Assembly: GCF_014696065.1 (NCBI RefSeq)
Contig: NZ_JACJPL010000010.1
Location: forward strand, 39,469 to 103,468
Origin: Leptolyngbya sp. FACHB-261
GTDB lineage: Bacteria; Cyanobacteriota; Cyanobacteriia; FACHB-261
Length of the DNA: 64,000 bases
Reading direction: 5' to 3'
Below are positions 34,557 to 42,930 of this stretch, one piece after another. The number at the start of each line of letters is the position of its first letter. The first letter of the stretch is position 1. The position numbers were made by a program, and so were the translations under genes. Below the pieces are notes generated by a model. The model was given only the letters and a program-made list of their open reading frames with translations, ran no database searches and was not told where the DNA came from.

Positions 34557-35537
34557 ATGCAAACAGCTCAAGACCTAGGAGAGCAGGGCCTACTGGCCTT
34601 GGTGCAGCAGTATTGCCCACCTGGCGTGGTGGGAGATGATGCGGCCCTGCTGCCGGTACAGCCTGGTCATGAGCTGGTGGTCACCACCGATGTGCTGGTT
34701 GACGAAGTCCATTTCAGCGACACAACCACGGCAGCCGAAGATGTCGGCTGGCGAGCCGCAGCCGCGAACCTCTCAGATCTGGCCGCAATGGGAGCGCAAC
34801 CGCTGGGGCTGGTCATTGGTGTAGCTCTGCCGCCCACGACGCCCGTGGCCTGGCTAGAGGGCTGCTATCGCGGCTTCAAAGCCTGCCTGGATCGGTACGG
34901 TACGGTGCTGGTGGGTGGTGATCTCTGCCGTTCGAGTGTGCGCACCCTAGCGGTGACGGCTTTAGGCCAAGTCAAGCCTGAGCGAGTGATCCGACGCAGC
35001 GGCGCCAAGATTGGAGATGCTGTGCTGGTTAGCGGTGTGCATGGGGCATCGCGGGCAGGACTAGAACTGCTACTCCAGCCTCAGTTCCAGCCACAATTCC
35101 AGTCGCACTGGGGCCAAGACCTGAGCCCTGAGCAGCGACAGGCCCTCCAGCAAGCCCATCAGCGACCCATGCCTCGCCTGGATGTCTTGCCCAAGCTGTG
35201 GGCTGTGAGCGACCGGGCCGCCGGCATGGACAGCAGCGATGGTCTAGCCGATGCTTTGGTGCAAATTGCCCGAGCCAGTGGTGTTGGTTTGCAGATTGAC
35301 CTAGAGGCGATTCCCAAACCCAGAGCCTTGGAGCCCCAGCTAGCCCTGGAATGGGCACTCTACGGCGGCGAAGACTTCGAATTGGTATTGTGTCTGCCTC
35401 CAGTTGCCGCTGAGCAGCTACAAGCAGCGCTGGGTGGGGAAGCTGCGGTGATCGGGCAAGTGGTAGCGGGTAGTGGGGTACGAGATCTACAGGGGCAAGA
35501 GTTGAGCCAGGCTCAAGCCTTTCAACATTTTGCTTAG
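34557..35537 (+). CDS. thiL: thiamine-monophosphate kinase
   Basis: Phosphorylates thiamine monophosphate to thiamine pyrophosphate. 326 residues with VGDDAALLPV, VTTDVLVDEVHFS, LSDLAAMGAQPLGLVIGVAL, GGDLCRS and the C-terminal SSDGLADALVQIARAS and YGGEDFELVL motifs of the PurM/ThiL fold. Spaced 21 bases from the cyclophilin gene, a common arrangement in cyanobacteria. Terminated at 35717-35748. Confidence 0.95.
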   Translation: MQTAQDLGEQGLLALVQQYCPPGVVGDDAALLPVQPGHELVVTTDVLVDEVHFSDTTTAAEDVGWRAAAANLSDLAAMGAQPLGLVIGVALPPTTPVAWLEGCYRGFKACLDRYGTVLVGGDLCRSSVRTLAVTALGQVKPERVIRRSGAKIGDAVLVSGVHGASRAGLELLLQPQFQPQFQSHWGQDLSPEQRQALQQAHQRPMPRLDVLPKLWAVSDRAAGMDSSDGLADALVQIARASGVGLQIDLEAIPKPRALEPQLALEWALYGGEDFELVLCLPPVAAEQLQAALGGEAAVIGQVVAGSGVRDLQGQELSQAQAFQHFA

Positions 35538-35716
35538 CTTCAAGACCTAACTTCAGAGCCTAACTTGAGGGCTTCAGGTTAAGCCCCAACCCTTGAGTTG
35601 GCACGGGTTTGTATTAATGATTACAGAACTCAGCCAGTCTTCAATGAGACATAGAACCTGAGCTAAAGTCTCGCCCTATGGGTTCGGACTTTGAGCCATG
35701 GCTCTGCTAGTTCGAG

Positions 35717-35748
35717 CTGCGCCCACGTTATCGCGGGGCAGTTTTTTT
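35717..35748 (+). terminator. rho-independent terminator after thiL
   Basis: CTGC-CCC pairs with GGGGCAG across a bulge and a 10-base loop, followed by seven T residues. Confidence 0.7.
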
Positions 35749-35778
35749 ATTGCATTTGTTGGCTGGGTGAGGAGCTAG

Positions 35779-37125
35779 ATGAAAAGAATTCGAAGTTTGA
35801 GATTGCCGAAATGGGTTGGCTTGGCCCTGATTCTGCTTGGCATTACCTTTAGCACTGGTGCCTTTGCCTATCAGCACAACAAGCAAGCCCAGGCAGCAAT
35901 CACCCAAGAGACCTTGAGAATTGCACCGGCCAACTATCCTGGCAAAGTGCATTTGTTGCCCGCCACTTTAGAAACCACACAGTGGGGCTGGTTTGACAAT
36001 GCTCAAGCGCCAGTGATGCGGATTGCCTCAGGCGACACGGTGGTGTTGGAAACGATGATGCATTCCCATAACCAGATCGTGCCCGGCAAAACCATCGAAG
36101 AACTCAAAAAACTGCGGACTGACAATCCTGGCCGGGGGCCTCACACGGTGACCGGCCCTATCTACGTTGAAGGGGCAGAACCAGGCGATGTTTTGAAGGT
36201 CAAGATCCTCAAAATTGAGCCCCGTTCCTATGCCGCCAACTTTAATATTCCGGGGATGTTTGGTCAGTTTCCCAATCGTTTTCCCGATGGACAGGTCAAG
36301 TATCTGTACCTGGACATGGATAAAAAGATTGCCCAATTTGCACCCGGCATTGAAATTCCCCTGGCGCCCTTTCCTGGTACGCTAGCGGTTGCCCGAGCTG
36401 AGCCCGGTCGCTACAGCTCAGTGCCGCCGGGTCCCTATGCTGGCAATCTAGATATCCGTGATTTTGTGCCCGGTTCGACTCTCTATGTCCCAGTCTTCGT
36501 GAAGGGGGCTTTGCTGTGGACAGGTGACTCTCACGCGGCTCAAGGCAACGGCGAGGTTAACTTGACGGCCCTAGAGACCGCCTTTAAAGAAATGGTGCTC
36601 AATGTAGAGGTAATTAAAGGCAAACCTCAGGATTGGCCCAAGATTGAAACGACGGCTCACTGGATCACGGTTGGCGTAGACCGTGACCTCAACAAAGCGC
36701 TAGATAACGTCAAAGCTGAAACCGCCAAATTCTTAGCCGAGCAACGCCAAATCACGCCGACGGCTGCGGCTGAACTCATGCCCCAAGTCTCAGACTGCCG
36801 GATTTCTCAAGTAGTAAACATCAACAAAGGCATTCACTGTCTCAACCCTAAAGATATTCGAGCCCGCAAGAGCACGACCTATCCCGTGGTCAGTAATGCC
36901 GATTACTACGTCACTAGCGACACCGGCACAGATCTCAATAAGGTGATGGATAACGCGTCCCTGGCGATGCTGAGTTTGTTGCAGGACAAAGAGAAAGTCT
37001 CGCGCCTGGATGCTTATGCTCTGGCTAGCATGAGAATGGATTGCCGCGTCAACAAAATGAGCCCAGAGGCAAAGAGCGTTCATTGCCTGATGCCCAAGAG
37101 TATTTGGGTTGCTAATCGTAAGTGA
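35779..37125 (+). CDS. exported acetamidase/formamidase family protein
   Basis: 448 residues with a signal peptide (about 1-32, ending GAFAYQ). FmdA/AmdA fold motifs: GDTVVLETMMHSHNQIV, GPIYVEGAEPGDVLKVKIL, SVPPGPYAGNLDIRDFVPGS, LWTGDSHAAQGNGEV. After about residue 290 comes a 150-residue extension with four Cys (SDCRISQVV, GIHCLNPK, RMDCRVN, VHCLMPK). RBS GAGGAG before ATG 35779. First gene of an operon with ZnuA and ZnuB. Amide substrate unknown; an extracytoplasmic location is unusual for the family. Confidence 0.85.
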   Translation: MKRIRSLRLPKWVGLALILLGITFSTGAFAYQHNKQAQAAITQETLRIAPANYPGKVHLLPATLETTQWGWFDNAQAPVMRIASGDTVVLETMMHSHNQIVPGKTIEELKKLRTDNPGRGPHTVTGPIYVEGAEPGDVLKVKILKIEPRSYAANFNIPGMFGQFPNRFPDGQVKYLYLDMDKKIAQFAPGIEIPLAPFPGTLAVARAEPGRYSSVPPGPYAGNLDIRDFVPGSTLYVPVFVKGALLWTGDSHAAQGNGEVNLTALETAFKEMVLNVEVIKGKPQDWPKIETTAHWITVGVDRDLNKALDNVKAETAKFLAEQRQITPTAAAELMPQVSDCRISQVVNINKGIHCLNPKDIRARKSTTYPVVSNADYYVTSDTGTDLNKVMDNASLAMLSLLQDKEKVSRLDAYALASMRMDCRVNKMSPEAKSVHCLMPKSIWVANRK

Positions 37126-37131
37126 TCTGAC

Positions 37132-38121
37132 ATGATCCGATTCAAAGGGCTATTGCGGCTGCTGAGCTGTTGCTTGCTAGGGCTCATCCTGTGGGGAACA
37201 ACACCCGCAGCTCAAAGCAGTGAGATACACAGTGAGATCATCCACAGCAAGATCAATAGTGGGACTATAAAAGTCGTCGCAACCACCTCCGATCTGCAAA
37301 GTTTGGTCGAAGCAGTGGGAGGGACGCGAGTAGCCGCCAGTAGCATTGCTCTGCCAGCCCAAGATCCTCACGCCTTTGAGCCGCGTCTGGCCAACTTGCA
37401 GCAGCTCAAGGGCGCCAATCTGGTCGTTAAAATCGGCCTGGATCACGATCTCTGGTTCGATAAATTGCTCCAGGAAACTGGCAACCTTGAGCTGCAGCGG
37501 GGAGGCAAAGGCTATGTCGATGCCTCCCTGGGCGTTCCCTTGCTAGAGGTGCGCTCCACCACCTTTGCTCCCACCGCCGGGCACAATCACGGCGCGGGCA
37601 ACCCGCACTATTGGCTCGACCCCTTGAATGCCCAAACTATGACTGGGGCAATTGTCGAAGGGCTGGTAAAAATCGACCCAGACTATGCTGATTTCTATGA
37701 AGCTAATCGAACTGCATTTCTGCTAGAACTTGATGCCAAGCTAACCAATTGGGAGCAGCAACTCGCTCCCTTTCAGGGCATTCCGGTCATCGCCTATCAC
37801 AACAGCTGGCCCTATCTCGCCCGTCGCTTTCGGCTCAAGATTATTGACTATGTAGAGCCTAAACCAGGCGTCCCAGCTAGCCCCACTCATTTGGCCGCCC
37901 TGATCCGGGAAATTAAGGCCGAGCATGTGTCGCTGGTGATCAAAGAGCCTTATGAGCCGGAGCAAATTCCTAAGCTCTTGAGCAAGAAGACCGGCGCAAG
38001 CGTCGTGACCTTAGTGTCTTCAGTGGGGGCGTTGCCTGCTGTGGAAGATTACTTCGCTCTGTTTGACTACAACGTTCGTACCCTGGCCCAAGCTTTTAGT
38101 CAGAATTTGCACGATGGATGA
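37132..38121 (+). CDS. zinc/manganese ABC transporter substrate-binding protein
   Basis: 329 residues, signal peptide (about 1-28). Cluster A-I metal-binding lipoprotein-like fold: metal ligands expected at His in DPHAFEPR, the His-rich TAGHNHGAGNPHYWLDP loop, and Glu/Asp in VIKEPYEPEQI. The start lies 6 bases after the formamidase stop, and its end overlaps the permease start by 8 bases, so the three are one operon. Zn or Mn cannot be distinguished. Confidence 0.9.
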   Translation: MIRFKGLLRLLSCCLLGLILWGTTPAAQSSEIHSEIIHSKINSGTIKVVATTSDLQSLVEAVGGTRVAASSIALPAQDPHAFEPRLANLQQLKGANLVVKIGLDHDLWFDKLLQETGNLELQRGGKGYVDASLGVPLLEVRSTTFAPTAGHNHGAGNPHYWLDPLNAQTMTGAIVEGLVKIDPDYADFYEANRTAFLLELDAKLTNWEQQLAPFQGIPVIAYHNSWPYLARRFRLKIIDYVEPKPGVPASPTHLAALIREIKAEHVSLVIKEPYEPEQIPKLLSKKTGASVVTLVSSVGALPAVEDYFALFDYNVRTLAQAFSQNLHDG

Positions 38122-39436
38122 CACGCTACAACTGCTCACCATTCCGTTTCTGGTGGCTTTGGTTCTGACGGGCATTCACACTTACCTGGGCATTCATGTG
38201 CTCAGCCGCAATATTATTTTTGTCGATTTAGCCCTGGCTCAAATCTCGGCTTTGGGTGCGACGGTTGCGTTCATGCTGGGCTATTTGCCTCAGTCAGCTG
38301 CGGCCTATGCTTATTCGCTGGGTTTCACGATTGTGGGTGCGGCGATTTTGTCTTCGAGTCGCAATTGGACAGGCAGAGTCTCGCAGGAGACTTTCATTGG
38401 CGTCGTCTATGTTGTCTCAGCCGCTGCTGCGTTTCTGCTAGTCGATAAGTCACCTCAAGGGGCAGAACACATCAAGCAGATTTTGGTCGGCAGTATTCTC
38501 ACGACCACCAGCGAAGATCTGTTCAAAGTCCTGGGGCTCTACGGGGCAGTTGGCCTTTTTCATTGGTTGTTCAGGCAGCGTTTTCTGCTGATTTCCTTTC
38601 AGCCAGAACAAGCGCATCAGGCCGGTTGGCGAGTTTGGTTTTGGGATTTTCTGTTCTATGTTTCCTTTGGCGTGGTGGTGACTAGTTCGGTTGCCATTGG
38701 TGGGGTGCTGCTCGTCTTTTGCTTTCTGATTATTCCAGCGACCATTGGCACTCTCTACAGCAACCAGATTTTGCCGAAGTTGTTGATTGGCTGGGCGATG
38801 GGCACCTTTGCCAGCAGCGTGGGTTTGGGGACTTCCTATCTCTGGGATTTGCCAACTGGTGCGACGATTGTTTGTGTGTTCGGCGCAACCCTGGCTTTGG
38901 CTGCGGCGCTGAAACCGTTCATATTAAGTACGCCGCAAGCGCGCCAGCAACTCTTGATGAAAGTGCTGGCCGGGGGGCAGGTCGCGGTACTGAGCTTGGG
39001 GCTAATTTCGGGCCTGTGGCTAACTCTGAACCCCCATGCGGATCAGCCGCTCCTAGATATTTTGGAAGCCTACCAACCGGCTGTTCGCCAAGCCTTTTTA
39101 AGTGCTGAAGAACAACAACTCTGGCAGCAATCGCGCCAGGGAGAAGCGCAGGTGCTGGCTCAAGTCGGGCGACTCAATGAGTTGGAGCAAAATAGCCGCT
39201 GGCAAGGGGCTGAGTTGAGCGATGACGACCTGCGCAAGCTCTCGTCCTACACGCTTTCGTTTCAGGAAATGGACAAAGGTGAGCAATTTGTGCAGCGACA
39301 ACTGCGCAACCAGGCCCGGAACCGGCAACGCTGGGTGATTGGGTTGCCTCTGGTGCTGATTGCGCTGGGTGGGTTGATCAGTTTGGGTGGATGGGTGAGT
39401 AGCGCCAAGCAGGTCTCACCGACTGGCAGAGTCTGA
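38114..39436 (+). CDS. zinc/manganese ABC transporter permease (ABC-3 family) with C-terminal extension
   Basis: 440 residues from ATG 38114 (MDDTLQLLTIPFLVALVLT). Seven to eight helices of the ABC-3 family, with HVLSRNIIFVDLALAQISAL typical of ZnuB. The normal permease ends near residue 300; here about 140 residues follow, containing a coiled coil (LNELEQNSRWQGAELSDDDL) and a last membrane helix. No ATPase gene follows; the next gene is SRAP. The ATPase must be encoded elsewhere. Confidence 0.9.
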   Translation: MDDTLQLLTIPFLVALVLTGIHTYLGIHVLSRNIIFVDLALAQISALGATVAFMLGYLPQSAAAYAYSLGFTIVGAAILSSSRNWTGRVSQETFIGVVYVVSAAAAFLLVDKSPQGAEHIKQILVGSILTTTSEDLFKVLGLYGAVGLFHWLFRQRFLLISFQPEQAHQAGWRVWFWDFLFYVSFGVVVTSSVAIGGVLLVFCFLIIPATIGTLYSNQILPKLLIGWAMGTFASSVGLGTSYLWDLPTGATIVCVFGATLALAAALKPFILSTPQARQQLLMKVLAGGQVAVLSLGLISGLWLTLNPHADQPLLDILEAYQPAVRQAFLSAEEQQLWQQSRQGEAQVLAQVGRLNELEQNSRWQGAELSDDDLRKLSSYTLSFQEMDKGEQFVQRQLRNQARNRQRWVIGLPLVLIALGGLISLGGWVSSAKQVSPTGRV

Positions 39437-39502
39437 ACCTGGGTTGCTTGCAGTAAGCTCAAGGTGTTTCGCAGACTTCAGTTCAGAATTCAAGTTCAGA
39501 CT

Positions 39503-40168
39503 ATGTGTGGACGATTCAGCCAGACCCGGTCGGCGGCAATTGTGGCTGAGGCCTTTCAATTGGCGGAGGTGCCGCCGCTAGACCCCCGCTACAACATTGC
39601 ACCGACGCAACCAGTTGCGGTGATTCGCTGTACGGCTGAGCAACCGCAGCGACAGTTGCAACAGCTGCGCTGGGGTCTAATCCCCAGTTGGGCTAAGGAT
39701 GCCAGCATTGGCTCAAAGTTGATCAATGCCCGTGCTGAAACAGTTGCCGAGAAACCCTCGTTCCGCTCGGCTTTTAGTCAGCGGCGCTGTTTGGTTCTAG
39801 CCGATGGCTTTTATGAGTGGCAGCGTTTGGAACGGGGCAAGCAACCGTTTTACATTCGGGTGGGCGAGGGTGAACCGTTTGCTTTTGCAGGACTGTGGGA
39901 GCGCTGGCGAGGACCGGATGGTGAAGTTGAATCCTGTACGCTCCTGACCACCGAGCCCAATGAACTGATGCGTCCTATCCACGACCGCATGCCGGTGATT
40001 CTGCAGCCGCAGGACTACGATCTGTGGCTGGATCCTTCGGTTCGCGAGCCTGCTCAAGTGCAACCTCTATTGCACCCATACCCAGCAGAGGCGATGACGG
40101 CCTACACGGTGAGTAAGCAAGTCAATAGCCCTGCCAACGACAGCCCTGAATGCATTAAGAGTGCTTGA
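39503..40168 (+). CDS. SRAP-domain protein (HMCES/YedK family)
   Basis: 221 residues. Starting at ATG 39503 gives MCGRFSQTR, placing the catalytic Cys at position 2, where it crosslinks to abasic sites in single-stranded DNA. NIAPTQPVAVIR, WGLIPSWAKDASIGSKLINA, RCLVLADGFYEWQ with the catalytic Glu, and RPIHDRMPVIL are all present. Protects replication-associated abasic sites. The longer frame from 39464 is not used because Cys2 is required. Confidence 0.95.
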   Translation: MCGRFSQTRSAAIVAEAFQLAEVPPLDPRYNIAPTQPVAVIRCTAEQPQRQLQQLRWGLIPSWAKDASIGSKLINARAETVAEKPSFRSAFSQRRCLVLADGFYEWQRLERGKQPFYIRVGEGEPFAFAGLWERWRGPDGEVESCTLLTTEPNELMRPIHDRMPVILQPQDYDLWLDPSVREPAQVQPLLHPYPAEAMTAYTVSKQVNSPANDSPECIKSA

Positions 40169-40174
40169 GGTTTT

Positions 40175-40452
40175 GACCCCTCCCGGCCTCCCCTTGCTAA
40201 GGGGAGGAGTCGGAGATGGTGGGGGTTTGGTTGGGTAGCTCTTGCACTAACCCCTCCCGGCCTCCCCTTGCCAAGGGGAGGAGCTGTAGGTGGTAAGGGT
40301 TTGGTAGTGGCTTTTGCACTGACCCCTCCCAGCCTCCCCTTGCCAAGGGGAGGATCAGGAAGTGATGGGGGTTTGGTTGGTTAGGCTCTTGCACTGACCC
40401 CTCCCAACCTCCCCTTAGCAAGGGGAGGTGCCGTAGGCGGTGGGGTTCTGAT
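40175..40452. repeat. four tandem family-1 palindromic units
   Basis: Four copies of GACCCCTCCC-GCCTCCCCTT followed by GCAAGGGGAGG, spaced 70-75 bases, each with a related GTGGGGGTTTGGTTGG and CTCTTGCAC tail. The tails are repeated too, so the larger unit has been tandemly amplified. Loops vary (GCTA, GCCA, GCCA, AGCA). Confidence 0.9.
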
Positions 40453-40478
40453 TCGTAGAGAACTGACCTAAGAACTGA

Positions 40479-41006
40479 TTAGGCGTTGCTGAGCACGCCG
40501 CCGTCGTCCTTTTGACCCAGTAGGGTGTGCACAGCTGTTGTTATTTCTGGCATGGCCAGGGCTAGGGATGCGTAGGAGCAAAGCGTGGCGATTTGGCAGT
40601 ACTCACAGAAGGCTTTGTTCTCGCTCCATTCTTCACGCGCCAGCTCGGTAGAGGTGATTGCATCGAACAGGATCTTGAGGCCCATTGCGATTGGCAGTAG
40701 TGGATTTTCCTTCGCTCGGTTCTCGCCACCTGCAGATGCCAGGTAGGCGGTCATGCCGTAGGTTACTAACATCAGTGGTCCGTCTGGGCCGCCGAAGCGA
40801 TAGGCGTAGTTGGAGGCATCAACCTTGTCTGCGTTGAGGAATGGCACTGGCGGATCGGGCAGGTGGTCGATGACGCCGGTTTGGTAGAGCGAGACGAGTT
40901 GCGCCATGGTTGCGCCAACCATAGACAGGCCGATGATCTGACGACGGCGTTCTAGGTCAGGGGTTTTACCTTCACGCAGTTCTCGGCTCAGTTGTTGTGG
41001 TTCCAT
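40479..41006 (-). CDS. VKOR-like membrane protein
   Basis: 175 residues. Helices IIGLSMVGATMAQLVSLYQT, MLVTYGMTAYLAS, PIAMGLKILFDAIT and a last one after AFCEYCQIATLCSYASLALA. The CEYC motif at the start of the last helix is the active-site CxxC of vitamin K epoxide reductase-type disulfide/quinone oxidoreductases, though the second loop-cysteine pair is missing. Short cyanobacterial members of this type are known. Likely redox role at the membrane. Start ATG 41006. Confidence 0.7.
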   Translation of the reverse strand: MEPQQLSRELREGKTPDLERRRQIIGLSMVGATMAQLVSLYQTGVIDHLPDPPVPFLNADKVDASNYAYRFGGPDGPLMLVTYGMTAYLASAGGENRAKENPLLPIAMGLKILFDAITSTELAREEWSENKAFCEYCQIATLCSYASLALAMPEITTAVHTLLGQKDDGGVLSNA

Positions 41007-41049
41007 AAAAGTTGTAAATTTCTAGTTTTTGTATAAGGACAAAAGGTAT

Positions 41050-41337
41050 TCGACTGGCGATGGTTTGAGCCTGCATCTGCGTTCTGCTGGGTAGTTCCAA
41101 TGCCTTTAATGGGCTGGATAACCTGACCCTTATGTTCGGCAAGCTTTTCAATGCGTACCACCTACCTCAGAGGTAGTTCGTTGGGTCGGAATGCTTCAGC
41201 TGGGTTGTTCGTTAGGAACGTGTTAGCCGGGTTAGAAATTGGGAATTTTCAAACGTGAAGGGCATGCCTATCTAGAACCTTGTTGATGGGTCGTTGCTCC
41301 GCCGCCTCTTGACTGACTCCCCAAGAGGCGGTTTTTT
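41050..41337 (+). ncRNA. possible small RNA defined by an orphan terminator
   Basis: The plus strand between the VKOR-like start and 41337 has no credible gene, only frames of 8-14 codons, yet ends in a strong plus-strand terminator. It contains an internal CTACCT/AGGTAG hairpin near 41160. The 5' end is a guess based on a TATAAG at about 41030. A very short protein gene is the alternative. Confidence 0.35.
41302..41337 (+). terminator. strong rho-independent terminator without an upstream gene
   Basis: CCGCCTCTTG pairs perfectly with CAAGAGGCGG (10 bp, 10-base loop) and is followed by six T residues. Directional for plus-strand transcripts only. Confidence 0.85.
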
Positions 41338-41424
41338 ATGCAAACGGACGGGGAAGGGAAGCGGCTCATCGCCCTGCTAATGGCAATGACGTTGGTGACA
41401 GCAGGATTGCCAGTGCTGATGGAT

Positions 41425-41742
41425 CTATTTAGAGTCGGAGTTTTGCACGGCTCGGAGCAAGCTAGGCGAGAGGCTGTAGAGCGAGACGGTTGAACCGCCG
41501 CCTTGGGGATAGACGGTGACTTTGCGAATCAGGTCACGGGCTTCGAGGCCCAAGAGTAGGGGCTGGAGGTCTTGGGGTTCGAGGTTGCTGTTCCGGCTGA
41601 GCAGGTTGAGGGTGACACGGGAGTGTCCGCCGTTGGGTTCGAGGTAGTTGGCGATAGTCAGCAGAATTAGTTTGAGCGGGGCGGCGAGGTTGAGCTGGCG
41701 GGTGATGTGGTCCCAGAGGGCGAGGCGAAGGTTGGTGCTCAT
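41425..41742 (-). CDS. cassette protein B2, winged-helix-like
   Basis: 105 residues, paralogue of B1. Shared pattern: LALWDHITRQLNLAAPLKLI, LLTIANYLEP, a probable recognition helix NLEPQDLQPLLLGLEA, then RKVTVYPQGGGSTVSLYSLS where B1 has VLTDTGRAVTLCNLT. Unlike cassette 1, the space to gene A2 is 440 bases and is filled by a 21-base tandem repeat. Function unknown. Confidence 0.72.
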   Translation of the reverse strand: MSTNLRLALWDHITRQLNLAAPLKLILLTIANYLEPNGGHSRVTLNLLSRNSNLEPQDLQPLLLGLEARDLIRKVTVYPQGGGSTVSLYSLSPSLLRAVQNSDSK

Positions 41743-41764
41743 GGTTAGGGGTTGGGATTGGTAC

Positions 41765-42172
41765 TTGGAACTGCAAGCTTGGTGTTCTGAGCTGCGGCAT
41801 CGGTGCTCTGAACTGCAAGCTCGGTGCTTTGAACTGCGACATCGGTGCTTTGAACTGCGACATCGTTGCTTTGAACTGCGACATCGATGCTTTGAACTGC
41901 GACATCGGTGCTTTGAACTCTGGCATCGGTGCTCTGAACTCCGGCATCAGTGCCCTATACCTCCGGCATCGGTGCTTTGAACTCTGACGTCGGTGCTTCG
42001 AACTCCGACATCGATGCTTTGAACTGCGAGTTCGGTGCTCTATACCTCCGGCATCGGTGTTCTGAACTGCGGCATCGATGCTTTGAGCTGTGACGTCGGT
42101 GTTCTGAACTGCGGCATCGATGCTTTGAGCTGCAACGTCGGTGTTCTGAGCTGCGACATCGAGGCTTTGAGG
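41765..42172. repeat. 21-base tandem repeat (about 19 units) between A2 and B2
   Basis: Units of the form GACATCGGTGCTTTGAACTGC, diverged at 1-5 positions, two of 22 bases. Because 21 is a multiple of three, all frames are largely open and give heptapeptide repeats. The A2 reading frame itself continues into the array after its TAG. There are no unique spacers, so it is not a CRISPR. Confidence 0.85.
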
Positions 42173-42182
42173 GGTAACCCAA

Positions 42183-42560
42183 CTAGGCTTGTTTCGCTAG
42201 GTGAGGAGTAGTGCTTTGACAGTTACGCAGTTGGGCATGTCTCTGCCTCCACAAGTGCCGCCAATAGCGCAACACGTCTCCGGGGTAGGAGTAGCGCTGG
42301 ATTTCAGTTTTGATGACTTCGCCAATCCACTCGAGTAGGTGCAAATCATTGCAGGCTTGGATGGTGAGGGCACAGGCGGCAAGCCACTGGTTGAATTTGC
42401 GATAGCTGAGGAATTGTCCGCCTCGGTCAGCACGATGGACAAACAGCACATGTAGCCAGTGTTCAATGCGGCAAATCAGCGATTCGGGAATGCCCAAAAA
42501 ACGAGCGACTTGAGACAAAGGAATGCAAAGCTGCGGCTGCAACACCTGGGTGAGGTGCAT
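42183..42560 (-). CDS. cassette protein A2
   Basis: 125 residues from ATG 42560 (MHLTQVLQPQLCIPLSQVAR), which aligns with the A1 start; the frame is open to 42626. Shares with A1 the helix-turn-helix-like N-terminus (QVARFLGIPESLICRIEHWL), HVLFVHRADRGGQFLSYR and the basic tail YWRHLWRQRHAQLRN. Its TAG stop is followed in frame by the 21-base repeat array. The two-hairpin element starts 82 bases upstream. Confidence 0.72.
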   Translation of the reverse strand: MHLTQVLQPQLCIPLSQVARFLGIPESLICRIEHWLHVLFVHRADRGGQFLSYRKFNQWLAACALTIQACNDLHLLEWIGEVIKTEIQRYSYPGDVLRYWRHLWRQRHAQLRNCQSTTPHLAKQA

Positions 42561-42641
42561 GACAAGAACTCCAAAAACTTGAGGGCAATGAGATCCTGTG
42601 ACCCTATGCAGGGCCAAGGAAGGCAAGTGCTAAACTGCCCC

Positions 42642-42710
42642 CTAGCCGCCAGGTTGTTCGATGCAACCTGGCGGTTAGTTCCCCAGAGTTTCCATAAGAC
42701 CCTGGGGGAC
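42642..42710 (+). ncRNA. conserved two-hairpin element, copy 2
   Basis: Hairpin 1 pairs CTAGCCGCCAGGTTG with CAACCTGGCGGTTAG (15 bp, one G-U on the plus strand, 7-base loop). Hairpin 2 pairs GTTCCCCAG with CTGGGGGAC around the loop AGTTTCCATAAGACC. Copy 1 at 20736-20808 keeps the AGCCGCC, GGTTAG and CAGAG strings and the TTCC-TAA loop while the stems change compensatorily. Regions 42561-42641 and 42711-42930 show nothing else. Confidence 0.5.
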
Positions 42711-42930
42711 GCCTAGGGGTCCAGTTGCCTGAGTTGGAAGGTAACAGAGCCCTGCCGCTGGAGTCAAGTAGGCAGTGCAAAAAAGATCTGTGTATTACAG
42801 AGAACCGAGTGCTGTGAGTACTGAAACGCAAGCACTAGCCCCATTACACTTGCTGATCTGCTTCCTACTCACTCCAAAGCCTTGACTGTATAGACGTTCA
42901 GACTGAAAACGTAAAAAACGTGATACGGTA

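Noticed and set aside
35640..35716. tRNA-like stretch containing GGGTTCGGACT
   Set aside because: No acceptor stem or anticodon arm can be formed around it.
40197..40421. 74-codon minus-strand frame with repeated NPYHFLILPLARGG
   Set aside because: It is the translation of the family-1 palindrome array.
40175..40452. CRISPR-like spacing of four palindromes
   Set aside because: The sequences between palindromes are themselves repeats of each other, so they are tandem units and not spacers.
41338..41493. 51-codon plus-strand frame with a membrane-like segment after the terminator
   Set aside because: It starts directly on the terminator's T-tract, has no ribosome-binding site and runs into the B2 gene on the other strand.
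41765..42172. CRISPR array
   Set aside because: Units are contiguous with no unique spacers of constant length, and no cas genes are nearby.
41534..42182. Open frames across the 21-base array giving heptapeptide repeats (FKAPMSQ, CFELRHR, SKHRCRS)
   Set aside because: All frames are open because the unit length is divisible by three; no ribosome-binding site, and composition follows the DNA repeat.
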